From Desulfobulbus alkaliphilus (GTDB taxonomy: Bacteria; Desulfobacterota; Desulfobulbia; Desulfobulbales; Desulfobulbaceae), in contig NZ_JAFFQC010000010.1 of NCBI RefSeq assembly GCF_016918545.1, forward strand, positions 1 to 64,000: a DNA stretch of 64,000 nucleotides, read 5' to 3'. Both the position numbers and the translations under genes were made by a program. The notes under the pieces were generated by a model. That model saw only the letters and a list, made by a program, of their open reading frames with translations, did not search any database and had not been told where the DNA came from. Below, one piece after another: positions 36,341-44,662 of the stretch (within the stretch, counting starts at the first letter, position 1; each line of letters starts with the position of its first letter).

Positions 36341-37353
36341 GTTGCGGTGTACCGGGCAGCAAGCTGGAAATATTGAGCAGCCTTGACCAGGCAATCGGCC
36401 CGAACCAATTCCGCCACTGCCGGATCATTCGCCGTCAACAGCCCGATCTTGGCGCGCACAACGGCACGATAGACCTTATAAAAATCTATCATTTCCGTCA
36501 ACCCGGTATCACCAGTTCTCTTGATGAAGGCCTCGATGAACCGCCGGGACAATGTCTCCAGACCGTGGAAATCCAGATCCATGGCCAGAAAAGCGACATC
36601 GCTGGCGACGTCACAGTAGCGAAAACGCTCGTTGAACTCTATACAATCGTAAATATAGACCTTTTCCGCCAGACAGATATTCGCGGAATAGAGGTCGCCG
36701 TGGCAGTCGCGAATAAACCCGCCCTGAATACGTTGCGCAAAGAGTTCCTCTCTGGCGAGGAATCGTCGGGCATATTCGGAGAGCATATTGAACAGGTCCC
36801 TTGACAACCCTCCCTGGCCGATAAAAGGTTCGATCTGGGTAAAATTTTCAAGGACATTGACGCCAACCGCCGCAGCGGTACCAAACCGACTGATCGCCTC
36901 TCCACTTTCCGCCCGCTGATAAAAATCGGCCAGCACCTCCACCAGGGCTTCAATATGCTCTTTTTGTAAAGTGCCGGAGGCGATAAGTTGCGGCATCATC
37001 CGTTCTTCCGGCATACGCACCATCTTGACACCATACTCCATCACCTCTCCGGCACCATCCAATGCCCATCCTCCTTCCGGAGACATGGTCACCTCAACCA
37101 GGCTGAGATAGATGTCCGGACAGAGTCGACGATTCAAAATCAGTTCCTGCTGGCAGTAAGAGCGCCGCTTTTCCAGGGTGGTGAAATCAAGAAAACCTAA
37201 ATTAACTGGTTTTTTGAACTTATAGACATACTCACCAGCAAGGATCACATAGGAAATATGGGTTTGAACAAGGCGGATATCGGCTGCGGGATGCGCATAG
37301 CAATCCGGCCACAACAAAGCCTGCACAAAAAGGGGAAGATGGGAATTGGTCAT
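36337..37353 (-). CDS. Aminoglycoside-phosphotransferase-like kinase, N-terminal half of a split protein
   Basis: The 338-residue protein has the COG2187 kinase-like fold: VYKFKKPVNLGFLDFTTLEK near residue 42 (ATP-binding lysine), RMMPQLIASG near 112, catalytic loop IRDCHGDLYSANICLAEKV near 216 (His-Gly-Asp...Asn), and YIYDCIEFNERFRYCDVASD near 236 (metal-binding Asp). It does not look like a resistance determinant; the family is common and chromosomal, and its substrate unknown. The ATG at 37353 is preferred; the longer frame to 37422 matches nothing. Its stop overlaps the start of the P-loop kinase. Confidence 0.85.
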   Translation of the reverse strand: MTNSHLPLFVQALLWPDCYAHPAADIRLVQTHISYVILAGEYVYKFKKPVNLGFLDFTTLEKRRSYCQQELILNRRLCPDIYLSLVEVTMSPEGGWALDGAGEVMEYGVKMVRMPEERMMPQLIASGTLQKEHIEALVEVLADFYQRAESGEAISRFGTAAAVGVNVLENFTQIEPFIGQGGLSRDLFNMLSEYARRFLAREELFAQRIQGGFIRDCHGDLYSANICLAEKVYIYDCIEFNERFRYCDVASDVAFLAMDLDFHGLETLSRRFIEAFIKRTGDTGLTEMIDFYKVYRAVVRAKIGLLTANDPAVAELVRADCLVKAAQYFQLAARYTAT

Positions 37354-37568
37354 GGAATATCCTTCGGCCGTAACGGACGGCCCGGTTGTTCGTAAGAGGT
37401 GGCGGCAATCTAACAGAAGCAATCTTAGGCGTAAACTGTTTACGTCTCGCTTGCCTCATGGTAGGTTCGTAGCCGCTCGACGGTCAGGGAGGTACAAGGC
37501 CGCAAGCAACCCAACTCTCCGGTCATGGCGTTCCGCTGCCAGCCGGGATCGACCGTTCTGATCTGTTC

Positions 37569-37625
37569 GCTATCCCTGACGGCTGAGCTGTTACTCTGGA
37601 TCTATTTCACTGAAGTTACTATACA
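37569..37625 (-). repeat. Diverged remnant of the dispersed repeat
   Basis: ATCCCTGACGGCTGAGCTGTTACTCTGGAT resembles the right end (CCGTGACGGCTGGACTCTTGTTTTGGAT) with several changes. No left end is found. The rest of 37354-37729 holds no gene I can support. Confidence 0.4.
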
Positions 37626-37729
37626 AATACGCCTGGTTTTTTTCAATATGCCCCTTCCCGCCACCCTTGACGACGTGTCGAGTGCCACGATCGCAGCCCA
37701 CCACGACGGCGAACATATCTGACCTTCTC

Positions 37730-38485
37730 ATGAACGAACAACATCTTACCGCTCTGCTCGATCAAGTGCGCACCGGAAAACTTGAAGTCACGCATGCCCT
37801 TGATCAACTGCGCAACTGGCCCGTGGAGGTTCTGCCCTCGGCCCGCCTCGACCATCATCGCACCCTCCGCACCGGGTACCCCGAAGCAGTTTTTGGTGAA
37901 AACAAGTCCTCTGACCAACTGGTGGAAACTCTCGGAGCACTGCAGCAGGCCTCGGCCGTTGTTCTGGCAACCAGGGTCTCACCGGCAAAAGCGGCAGCCG
38001 TCACCACCCGCCTGGATGGCCTCACCTACCATCCCGAAGCCAGGGTACTGACCGGCAACGACCACCACATTCCGCAGGATATCGCCGCCGGTACAGTCGC
38101 CATCGTCACCGCCGGCACCTCGGACAAAGCGGTTGCCGAAGAGGCCCGCATCACCCTGCAATGGTATGGTCATCCCGTGAAGACCGTCTATGATGCGGGG
38201 GTGGCTGGTATCCACCGTATTCTGGTCCACAGCGACCTCCTGCGACAAAGTCGGGTGATTATTGTCGCAGCCGGCATGGAAGGCGCCCTCCCCTCGGTGG
38301 TTGCCGGCATGACCACTTCGCCGGTTATTGGAGTGCCGACCAGCATCGGCTATGGAGCCGGTCTGGGAGGGTTTGCCGCACTTTTAGGAATGCTGAACAG
38401 TTGCGCGCCTGGCCTGGCTGTTGTCAACATTGACAACGGGTTCGGTGCAGCCTGCATGGCTGCGGCCATCAATCGAAAAACCTGA
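37730..38485 (+). CDS. larB: Nickel-pincer cofactor biosynthesis protein LarB
   Basis: LarB carboxylates and hydrolyses nicotinic acid adenine dinucleotide, the first step to the nickel-pincer cofactor of lactate racemase. The 251-residue protein has the N-terminal helix, LDHHRTLRTGYPEAVFG near residue 40 (the cysteine-independent NaAD loop), and a C-terminal AIR carboxylase-like domain with VAGTSDKAVAEEA-type (VTAGTSDKAVAEEA) near 124 and VAAGMEGALPSVVAG near 182. larC and larE are not next to it, as is common in bacteria that carry larB alone. The ATG at 37730 begins in the family-typical place. Confidence 0.92.
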   Translation: MNEQHLTALLDQVRTGKLEVTHALDQLRNWPVEVLPSARLDHHRTLRTGYPEAVFGENKSSDQLVETLGALQQASAVVLATRVSPAKAAAVTTRLDGLTYHPEARVLTGNDHHIPQDIAAGTVAIVTAGTSDKAVAEEARITLQWYGHPVKTVYDAGVAGIHRILVHSDLLRQSRVIIVAAGMEGALPSVVAGMTTSPVIGVPTSIGYGAGLGGFAALLGMLNSCAPGLAVVNIDNGFGAACMAAAINRKT

Positions 38486-38544
38486 CCTGGCTCTTACCAC
38501 GGTCGCCAACGCAGTGTGCAGACAGCGAACTCCAGTGCCTTTTT

Positions 38545-38762
38545 CCTCAATCCGTGACGGCTGGACGCTTTTTTAGATATATCTTGCTGTAATCATGATT
38601 TAATTGTAACGAAACCCTTGATAATCAATTTCATCAATCGCCCTTCGGGGCATCCGTCCGCACGCCATCTTCATTGCCCGTACCCGTCCGATAAAGTGTA
38701 CTTTAATCGAACGGTCACGAACAACGAAGCTGACGCATGGACGAACGCTCACGGATTCAAGG
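38545..38762 (-). repeat. Dispersed TIR-bounded repeat, full-length copy (218 bp)
   Basis: The right end is CCTCAATCCGTGACGG and the left end CGCTCACGGATTCAAGG, which carries one extra A. The UUCG hairpin (CGCCCTTCGGGGC, 38639-38651) and near-palindrome (38689-38709, CGATAAAGT and ACTTTAATCG arms) are well kept. It is flanked by TTTTT on both sides, a perfect 5-bp direct repeat. It lies between larB and secDF. Confidence 0.93.
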
Positions 38763-38880
38763 TTTTTCACAAAAAAACCTTACGACCATTGCGTCGAGAA
38801 TTGTAACAACGTATAATTGAATATTTTATGTGCGAATTCCGTCCCTTTCGTCGAGACATCCAGCAACAGGTACCTTGTCA

Positions 38881-41448
38881 ATGAATACCAGCCTCAAACT
38901 TAAATTAGGGTCCGTTTTTTTCCTGCTCTTTTTTTCCGCTCTGGTCCTCTATCCCTCGCTGACTGACGATATACCTGAATGGTGGCAGCAGTATATGGCT
39001 CCCGCTGGCCTCAAGCTCGGCCTCGATCTGCAGGGAGGAATACACGTCGTCCTCCGGGTTGATATTGACAAAGCGGTCGAAAACTCGCTGGATTTTGCCG
39101 CAACGGATTTCAAAACCATTCTTGCCCAGAAAAATATCAGCGCTGTCCGCATCGATTCAGGAGATCCTAAGATCGTTCTCTTTACACTACCCAACATAGG
39201 GGTACTGCAGACAGTGGAGCAGGTTCTCAAAGACAGTTTTCCCAACCTTGACGCGCAGGTTCAAGCCGAGGAAGGTACCTTTCCCCGGGTTCTCCTCCAG
39301 CTCAGTCGGGATGAAGTCAACTTTATCGAAAAAAATGCCGTTATTCAATCTCTTGAAATAATCCGCAACAGAATTGATCAATTCGGGGTCGCTGAACCGC
39401 TCGTCCTCCGCCAGGGGGAAGACCAGATCATCGTGCAGCTTCCCGGGGTCAGGGACCCGGACCGGGCCATGGCCCTCATCGGCCAGACCGCGCAACTGGA
39501 ATTCAAACTGGTTGCAGACGCCCCTGGTATCAATCCGGCGCAACTCATCGCCGAAGTAGTCCAGGCCGGACTTTGGCAGGAAGGGGACAGCAGAAGACAA
39601 TTGAACCAGGCGGTGCAGCACAGACTGCCCCGCGGCACTGAAATCTATTTCGAACGGGTCGTCGACAACTTGACCAGACAGGAATCACGGGTGCCCATCC
39701 TTCTGGAAAGCCCGATCCTGATGACCGGTGACATGGTCAGAAATGCCCAGGTCCGCATCGGCGGAACGTTCAACGAACCCTATGTCAGTCTCGATCTTAC
39801 CGGCCACGGTGGCCAGGTTTTTGCCAATATAACCGAAAACAACGTCGGCAGAAGGCTCGCCATCATTCTGGATGAAAATGTCCGTTCCGCTCCGGTTATC
39901 AGGGAAAGAATTCTCGGTGGCAGTGCCCAGATTTCCGGCAACTTCACCCATGAAGAAGCCACCGACCTGGCCATCGTTCTGCGGGTCGGCGCCTTGCCGG
40001 CCCCGGTCGATGTGATTCAGAATCTGACGGTGGGGGCCAGTCTGGGCCAGGACTCCATCAATAGAGGCCTCTTTTCCGGTCTGCTGGGAGCCGTATTGGT
40101 CATATCCTTCATGATCATCTATTATCGGCTTTCCGGCATCATCGCCAACGTTGCCCTGGCCATGAATATCCTGCTGGTCTTTGTAGGCCTGGCCTTGTTC
40201 GGCGCCACCCTGACTCTGCCGGGCATAGCCGGCATCATTCTTTCCGTCGGCATGGCGGTGGACGCCAACATTTTGATTTTCGAGCGGATGCGGGAGGAGT
40301 TCGGCCTGGGCAAATCTCCAAGAGCCGGTGTCGATTCCGGCTTCAACAAGGCATACTGGAGCATCGTCGACGCTCAGGTCACCACCCTGATCACCGCCCT
40401 GGTGTTGTTTCTGTTCGGAACCGGCCCCATCAAAGGATTTGCCATCACCCTGAGCCTGGGGATTATCTTCAATCTTTTTGCCGTGCTGTTCGTCAGTCGC
40501 CTGATCTATGACACCCTGTTCAGCTTCAAACGGCTCAAGGCCATCCGCTTTTTCAGCCTGATCGGCCCAACAAATTTCAACTTCATGGGGGTCCGGAAAA
40601 TTGCCTTTGCCGTCTCCGGGATTATGGTATTCATTGGTACTATTGCCTGTGTGCAAATAGTCCGCGGTCATGCCAACCTCGGGGTTGATTTCACCGGTGG
40701 CAGCATGTTGCAATATAAGGCGGAACAACCCTTTGCCCTGGAAGAAGTCCGCAGTGCGCTGACAGATGGCGGCTTTGCCGGAGTCGACCTGCAACAGGTG
40801 ACCAATGAAGACAGGCTCATTGTCAAAATGAAAGTCGCGATGGAGACCATTGGTGACGAAAGTGACCAGATCACCGCGATTCTGCTCAACCAGCTGCCGG
40901 ATACAGGCTTTTCCCTGGAGAGTAAATCGGAGATAGGCGCCTCCATCTCGGCCGACCTCCGTAACAAAGCCATTTTATCCATCGCCCTGTCCATGCTGGG
41001 GGTGGTCCTGTATCTTGCCCTGCGCTTTGACATGCGCTTTGGCCTGGCCGCCACGGTCGCCACCTTTCACGATGTTCTGGTTGCTGTCGGGATCTGCTGG
41101 TTATTCAATAAAGAAATCACCCTGTTGATTGTCACGGCCCTGCTCACCCTGGCCGGCTATTCCCTCAACGATACCGTGGTCGTTTTTGACCGCATTCGTG
41201 AAAACATGCGTAAAAATGAAGAATTATCTCTTCATCAAATCATTAATAACAGTGTCAACCAGATTCTGGCCCGGTCCGTGATCACCACCCTGACCCTGAT
41301 GTTCACAGTGGCCGCCCTCTTTTTCTTCGGCGGCATCGCTATTCACGACTTTTCCTTTGTTCTCCTCGTTGGCCTGATCGTCGGCATGTACTCCTCCATC
41401 TTCATCGCCAGCCCTCTGCTCACCCTCAAGTGGAGCAAACATGCCTGA
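38881..41448 (+). CDS. secDF: SecD-SecF fusion protein
   Basis: The 855-residue protein uses the proton gradient to pull exported proteins through SecYEG. The SecD part (1-545) has GLKLGLDLQGGIHVVLRVD near residue 40, the periplasmic P1 region, and membrane helices with SVGMAVDANILIFERMREEF near 454. The SecF part (555-855) has NLGVDFTGGSMLQY near 599 and LNDTVVVFDRIRENMR near 760. The fusion seems genuine, with one long frame and no stop between; separate secD and secF are the norm in Desulfobacterota and Gammaproteobacteria, while fusions occur in Bacillus and Bacteroidetes. The ATG at 38881 precedes the first hydrophobic helix. The next gene overlaps the stop by 8 bases. Confidence 0.95.
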   Translation: MNTSLKLKLGSVFFLLFFSALVLYPSLTDDIPEWWQQYMAPAGLKLGLDLQGGIHVVLRVDIDKAVENSLDFAATDFKTILAQKNISAVRIDSGDPKIVLFTLPNIGVLQTVEQVLKDSFPNLDAQVQAEEGTFPRVLLQLSRDEVNFIEKNAVIQSLEIIRNRIDQFGVAEPLVLRQGEDQIIVQLPGVRDPDRAMALIGQTAQLEFKLVADAPGINPAQLIAEVVQAGLWQEGDSRRQLNQAVQHRLPRGTEIYFERVVDNLTRQESRVPILLESPILMTGDMVRNAQVRIGGTFNEPYVSLDLTGHGGQVFANITENNVGRRLAIILDENVRSAPVIRERILGGSAQISGNFTHEEATDLAIVLRVGALPAPVDVIQNLTVGASLGQDSINRGLFSGLLGAVLVISFMIIYYRLSGIIANVALAMNILLVFVGLALFGATLTLPGIAGIILSVGMAVDANILIFERMREEFGLGKSPRAGVDSGFNKAYWSIVDAQVTTLITALVLFLFGTGPIKGFAITLSLGIIFNLFAVLFVSRLIYDTLFSFKRLKAIRFFSLIGPTNFNFMGVRKIAFAVSGIMVFIGTIACVQIVRGHANLGVDFTGGSMLQYKAEQPFALEEVRSALTDGGFAGVDLQQVTNEDRLIVKMKVAMETIGDESDQITAILLNQLPDTGFSLESKSEIGASISADLRNKAILSIALSMLGVVLYLALRFDMRFGLAATVATFHDVLVAVGICWLFNKEITLLIVTALLTLAGYSLNDTVVVFDRIRENMRKNEELSLHQIINNSVNQILARSVITTLTLMFTVAALFFFGGIAIHDFSFVLLVGLIVGMYSSIFIASPLLTLKWSKHA

Positions 41449-42184
41449 GGAACAACTGTCGCAACCTTTCCAGCCGACCACGGCGGAACAACCCCTGGTG
41501 TTTGCGTGTCATCCCGGGGTCGCCTGCTTCACCGAGTGCTGCCGAGAACTGGACCTTGCCCTGTCGCCCTATGACGTTCTCCGACTCAAACAGCACCTGC
41601 AGATCCCGTCAGAAAGGTTTCTCGATCAATACGTTCTCATTGAACAGAACAACCAGCAAACCTTTCCCACCTGCTACCTGACCATGGTCGACGATGGTCG
41701 GGCCAGTTGCGTTTTTCTCCGCGCAACGGGTTGCTCAGTGTACACTGACCGACCGGGAAGCTGCCGCGGCTATCCAATTGGCCGGGGCGCAGCATGGACC
41801 AAGACATCGCAGGCAGAGCAAACCCTGGTGCTGATTCAGGAGCCGCATTGCCTGGGATTCGCAGAATCAACCGAGCCTCGGACAACGGCAACCTACCTTG
41901 CGAGCCAGGGTATGGAGGAGTACAATCGAAAAAACGATCTGCTGCTGCCCCTCCTCCAGCACCGACGTATCCAAAGCGGTCAATTCCGCCCTTCTCGCCA
42001 TCAGCACCATCAATTTCTGCTTGCCTTGTACGATCTTGATCAATTCAGGCGGCAAATGACTGCCGGGCATATCGCCCTGCATCGCCCCCTGGATGCCGGC
42101 CACCTGCGTGGCCTGGCCGGTGACGACGAAGAACTCCTGCTCCTTGGTATCCACTGGTTGCTGCAGGAATTTTTCGGAGAATAG
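41441..42184 (+). CDS. YkgJ family cysteine-cluster protein
   Basis: The 247-residue protein shows the zinc/iron-chelating CxxxCxxCC pattern: CHPGVACFTECCRELDLALS near residue 25, then FPTCYLTMV near 75 and a second CSVYTDRPGSCRGYPIGR near 100, where the cysteines of CxxYxxRPxxCRxYP bind metal. Proteins of this family are annotated as Fe-S or zinc cluster proteins of unknown function. The start overlaps the secDF stop by 8 bases, so it is cotranslated with secDF. The HD-domain gene follows after 5 bases. Confidence 0.9.
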   Translation: MPEEQLSQPFQPTTAEQPLVFACHPGVACFTECCRELDLALSPYDVLRLKQHLQIPSERFLDQYVLIEQNNQQTFPTCYLTMVDDGRASCVFLRATGCSVYTDRPGSCRGYPIGRGAAWTKTSQAEQTLVLIQEPHCLGFAESTEPRTTATYLASQGMEEYNRKNDLLLPLLQHRRIQSGQFRPSRHQHHQFLLALYDLDQFRRQMTAGHIALHRPLDAGHLRGLAGDDEELLLLGIHWLLQEFFGE

Positions 42185-42189
42185 CGACC

Positions 42190-42882
42190 ATGTCTCCTCA
42201 ACGACACCCCAACATGCCCCCACCAGCGCTCTCCTGCGCCGCGGATCGCCTCCAGCAACTCAGAAGCATCAGTGCTTCTTTTTCTTTCGCCGAAGGGGGA
42301 TCCCATGGACCCGATCACAGTGAACGGGTCCTGCGGACAGCTCTGGTCATGGGTCGAATCATGGTGGCCCGTTGCGACATCCTTGCTCCGGCGGCGCTGC
42401 TGCACGATATTGGTCGAAAAGAAGAGAGGACAAGCCAGGGTAAGATCTGCCATGCGCGGTACGGTGCCGAAATCGCCGCTGAGTTGCTTAAGAAGACCGG
42501 GTACAATGACGAGGACATGAGAGCCATCTGCCACTGTATACGTACCCATCGGTTCCGTGGCGGGATAGCTCCGGAATCCCTTGAAGCCAGGATTCTTTTC
42601 GATGCCGACAAGCTCGACTCCATCGGAGCCGTGGGTATTGGTCGCGCCTTTCTCTTTGCCGGACAGATTGGTGCCCGCCTGCACAATCCCGAGCAGGACC
42701 ACACCCAAACCCGGGCATACTCCATCGAAGACACCGCGTACCGGGAATTCCGGGTAAAGATGTCTCGGGTCAGAGGGCAGATGCTGACCCCCATCGGACG
42801 GCAAATAGCGAAAAAAAGGCATACGTTCATGGAACTTTTTTTCGCCCAACTCACCAGGGAGACTTCAGGCATCCTTTCCTGA
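42190..42882 (+). CDS. HD-domain phosphohydrolase (YedJ-like)
   Basis: The 230-residue protein has the metal-binding HD signatures in order: GPDHSERVL near residue 37 (His), ALLHDIGRKEE near 70 (His-Asp), ICHCIRTHRFRG near 115 and FDADKLDSIGAVGIGRAF near 140, the last typical of the YedJ/COG1418 subgroup. These enzymes hydrolyse phosphodiesters or phosphomonoesters; the substrate is not known. It stands between the YkgJ-type and HAD genes in an operon-like row with spacings of 5 and 10 bases. Confidence 0.88.
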   Translation: MSPQRHPNMPPPALSCAADRLQQLRSISASFSFAEGGSHGPDHSERVLRTALVMGRIMVARCDILAPAALLHDIGRKEERTSQGKICHARYGAEIAAELLKKTGYNDEDMRAICHCIRTHRFRGGIAPESLEARILFDADKLDSIGAVGIGRAFLFAGQIGARLHNPEQDHTQTRAYSIEDTAYREFRVKMSRVRGQMLTPIGRQIAKKRHTFMELFFAQLTRETSGILS

Positions 42883-42892
42883 TTGATCGCCA

Positions 42893-43543
42893 ATGCATCA
42901 CTTCAGACTCAAACTCGTTGTTTTTGACTGTGACGGGGTCCTGTTCAGCTCACGCGAGGCCAACCGTCACTACTACAACGCTCTCCTGGACGCTTTTTCC
43001 TGCCCCCCCATGAATGAAGAAGACCTTCACTATGTGCACATCCATAACGTCCACAACTCGGTGCGCCATATTTTTCGCAACCATCATCATGTTTCGCTGG
43101 ATGCGGTCAATGCGTATCGCGATAAGCTCGATTATCGGCCCTACCTGCAATACATGGAGATGGAGCCAGACCTGATGGCCTTCCTCCGGATCATCAAGCC
43201 CAGCTACCACACCGCCATCTCCACCAACCGGACCGACACCATGGAGACCATTCTCGATACCTATGCCCTGCGCCCCTGGTTCGACATGGTCGTCACCGCA
43301 TCCACGGCACCCAGACCCAAACCGGCGCCGGACGGACTGGAGATGATCCTCAAGCACTTTGATGTTGAGCCGGAGGAAAGTATTTATATCGGTGATTCAG
43401 TTATCGATCGTGACCATTGTGCCGCTGTCGGGGTTGATCTGATCGCCTTTAGAAACAAAACCCTGAATGCCCGTTACCATGTGGATAATTTCCTGAGCAT
43501 CATCAACCTGCCGCCTTTTCAGGAAAAGACCTGTGCATCATGA
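42893..43543 (+). CDS. HAD-family hydrolase (phosphoglycolate phosphatase-like)
   Basis: The 216-residue protein contains the HAD motifs: KLVVFDCDGVLFSSREA (motif I, nucleophilic Asp, residue 12), TAISTNRTD (motif II Ser/Thr, near 105), PRPKPAPDGLEMIL (motif III Lys, near 140) and YIGDSVIDRDHCAAVG (motif IV acidic pair, near 165). Such enzymes remove phosphate from small molecules such as 2-phosphoglycolate or beta-phosphoglucose. The target is not evident. It ends the secDF row of genes, 10 bases behind the HD protein. Confidence 0.9.
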   Translation: MHHFRLKLVVFDCDGVLFSSREANRHYYNALLDAFSCPPMNEEDLHYVHIHNVHNSVRHIFRNHHHVSLDAVNAYRDKLDYRPYLQYMEMEPDLMAFLRIIKPSYHTAISTNRTDTMETILDTYALRPWFDMVVTASTAPRPKPAPDGLEMILKHFDVEPEESIYIGDSVIDRDHCAAVGVDLIAFRNKTLNARYHVDNFLSIINLPPFQEKTCAS

Positions 43544-43582
43544 CCAGCTTGCCTCCGGTACGCGTTACCGAGCAGACAAATC

Positions 43583-43619
43583 CCTGAAACCGTGACGGCC
43601 GGACGTTCACGGATCCAGG
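43583..43619 (-). repeat. Dispersed repeat, minimal copy (37 bp)
   Basis: CCTGAAACCGTGACGGCCGGACG is joined directly to TTCACGGATCCAGG. Both ends survive and everything between is gone, so it now forms one short palindrome between convergent genes, where it could end transcription on both strands. Confidence 0.8.
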
Positions 43620-43652
43620 AGATCCTCTCCCCGGAATCAGTCAACCCGGCAG

Positions 43653-44285
43653 CTATTCGCTTTCATCGATTCTCCGCAGCCCTTCCATGAGAATCATCAT
43701 GAAATCACCAATTTCCCGTGTTTTCATTAAGATGTCAGGAAGACCGGGGAAAAATTGAAAGGTCCCCTTTTTTTCCGCAAGAATGGCATAGATCGCTTCC
43801 TGATTATCCAGATCTTCATAGCGGGCGGCCAGTAACCCTCCTTCCCGGAAGGTGACCCTGGCTGCACCGCTTGCGAATGCAAGCACAAGTCTGCCTGTCT
43901 TCTGGTGCATGTGAAACACCTGGAGCAATTCAGCCGGAGCAATCGCCTCTATATGACCACTCATAACGGATTCGTTCTTACCGGGGTCCGCCTCGGCCGG
44001 AGTGATGGCGTGGGGGTCAACTGCTTTCTGGTTTAATTTGAATTTGATTAGACCGGTACATCCACCACAGGTAAACACCTGCTCCCGGAACTCGCTGAAT
44101 TGTGTGGATTCATGGGGCAAGAGAGTCAACAACAGGCCGGTGAGCTCTCGAACCAGAATAAGGCAGGATGATCGCCCCAGCGGCATTTTCACCGCCTTGT
44201 CAGTGAGAATAAAACATTCCGCCAGCCCGTAAATCGGACAATGACGAACGTGGGTGATCTCAAATGAGGCTTGAAAGGTATCCAT
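43653..44285 (-). CDS. DUF4388-type protein with an N-terminal cysteine domain
   Basis: The 210-residue protein has an N-terminal domain (about residues 1-85, ITHVRHCPIYGLAECFILTD and QVFTCGGCTGLIKF) with four cysteines that suggest metal binding, resembling TIGR04076-like domains. The C-terminal domain (about 108-200, MSGHIEAIAPAELLQVFHMH, RLVLAFASGAARVTFREGGL) has the DUF4388/PATAN pattern found in bacterial signalling proteins. Function is unknown; DUF4388 proteins often work beside small GTPase or two-component systems. ATG at 44285 is chosen, and 44309 is also possible. Any longer frame (to 44453) would take in a repeat remnant. Confidence 0.78.
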   Translation of the reverse strand: MDTFQASFEITHVRHCPIYGLAECFILTDKAVKMPLGRSSCLILVRELTGLLLTLLPHESTQFSEFREQVFTCGGCTGLIKFKLNQKAVDPHAITPAEADPGKNESVMSGHIEAIAPAELLQVFHMHQKTGRLVLAFASGAARVTFREGGLLAARYEDLDNQEAIYAILAEKKGTFQFFPGLPDILMKTREIGDFMMILMEGLRRIDESE

Positions 44286-44315
44286 TTCCTTTTCGGCACA
44301 TGCTGACATCTGTCT

Positions 44316-44350
44316 TTCTGAATCCGTAACGGCTGGACTCTTGTTTAAGA
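44316..44350 (-). repeat. Dispersed repeat, truncated right end
   Basis: TTCTGAATCCGTAACGGCTGGACTCTTGTTTAAG matches the right terminus and adjoining bases. No hairpin or left end follows. It sits just upstream of the DUF4388-type gene and accounts for the extra N-terminal codons of the longest open frame. The 312 bases 44351-44662 hold nothing else I can recognise. Confidence 0.7.
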
Positions 44351-44662
44351 GATCTTGCCACCGGGCACCCTCTCTTTTTATCACGGCCCTGAAGGATTCT
44401 CTGTCATGGGTGAATATACACCCATTGTACTGTACCTGTGCACCATGGTCCACCCAATCTGTTGCTCTCGAAATCGGCTTCTGGTCACTTTTTCTCGATG
44501 GCCACCAAAGCAGCTTGTTTCAACATCATAAATGCTATATCATAATTTTACTACCAAACGGTGCCTTTCCGCCGGACAGCACGATATGCTTCCTATTCGA
44601 TATATCCAGCACCATACAACCTGACCTGAATCGCGACCAACAGCACACCACAGGACACTCTT

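Noticed and set aside
36337-37353. Aminoglycoside resistance kinase
   Set aside because: The phosphotransferase fold is present, but the protein belongs to the widespread COG2187 type with an attached P-loop kinase, which is not a known resistance determinant.
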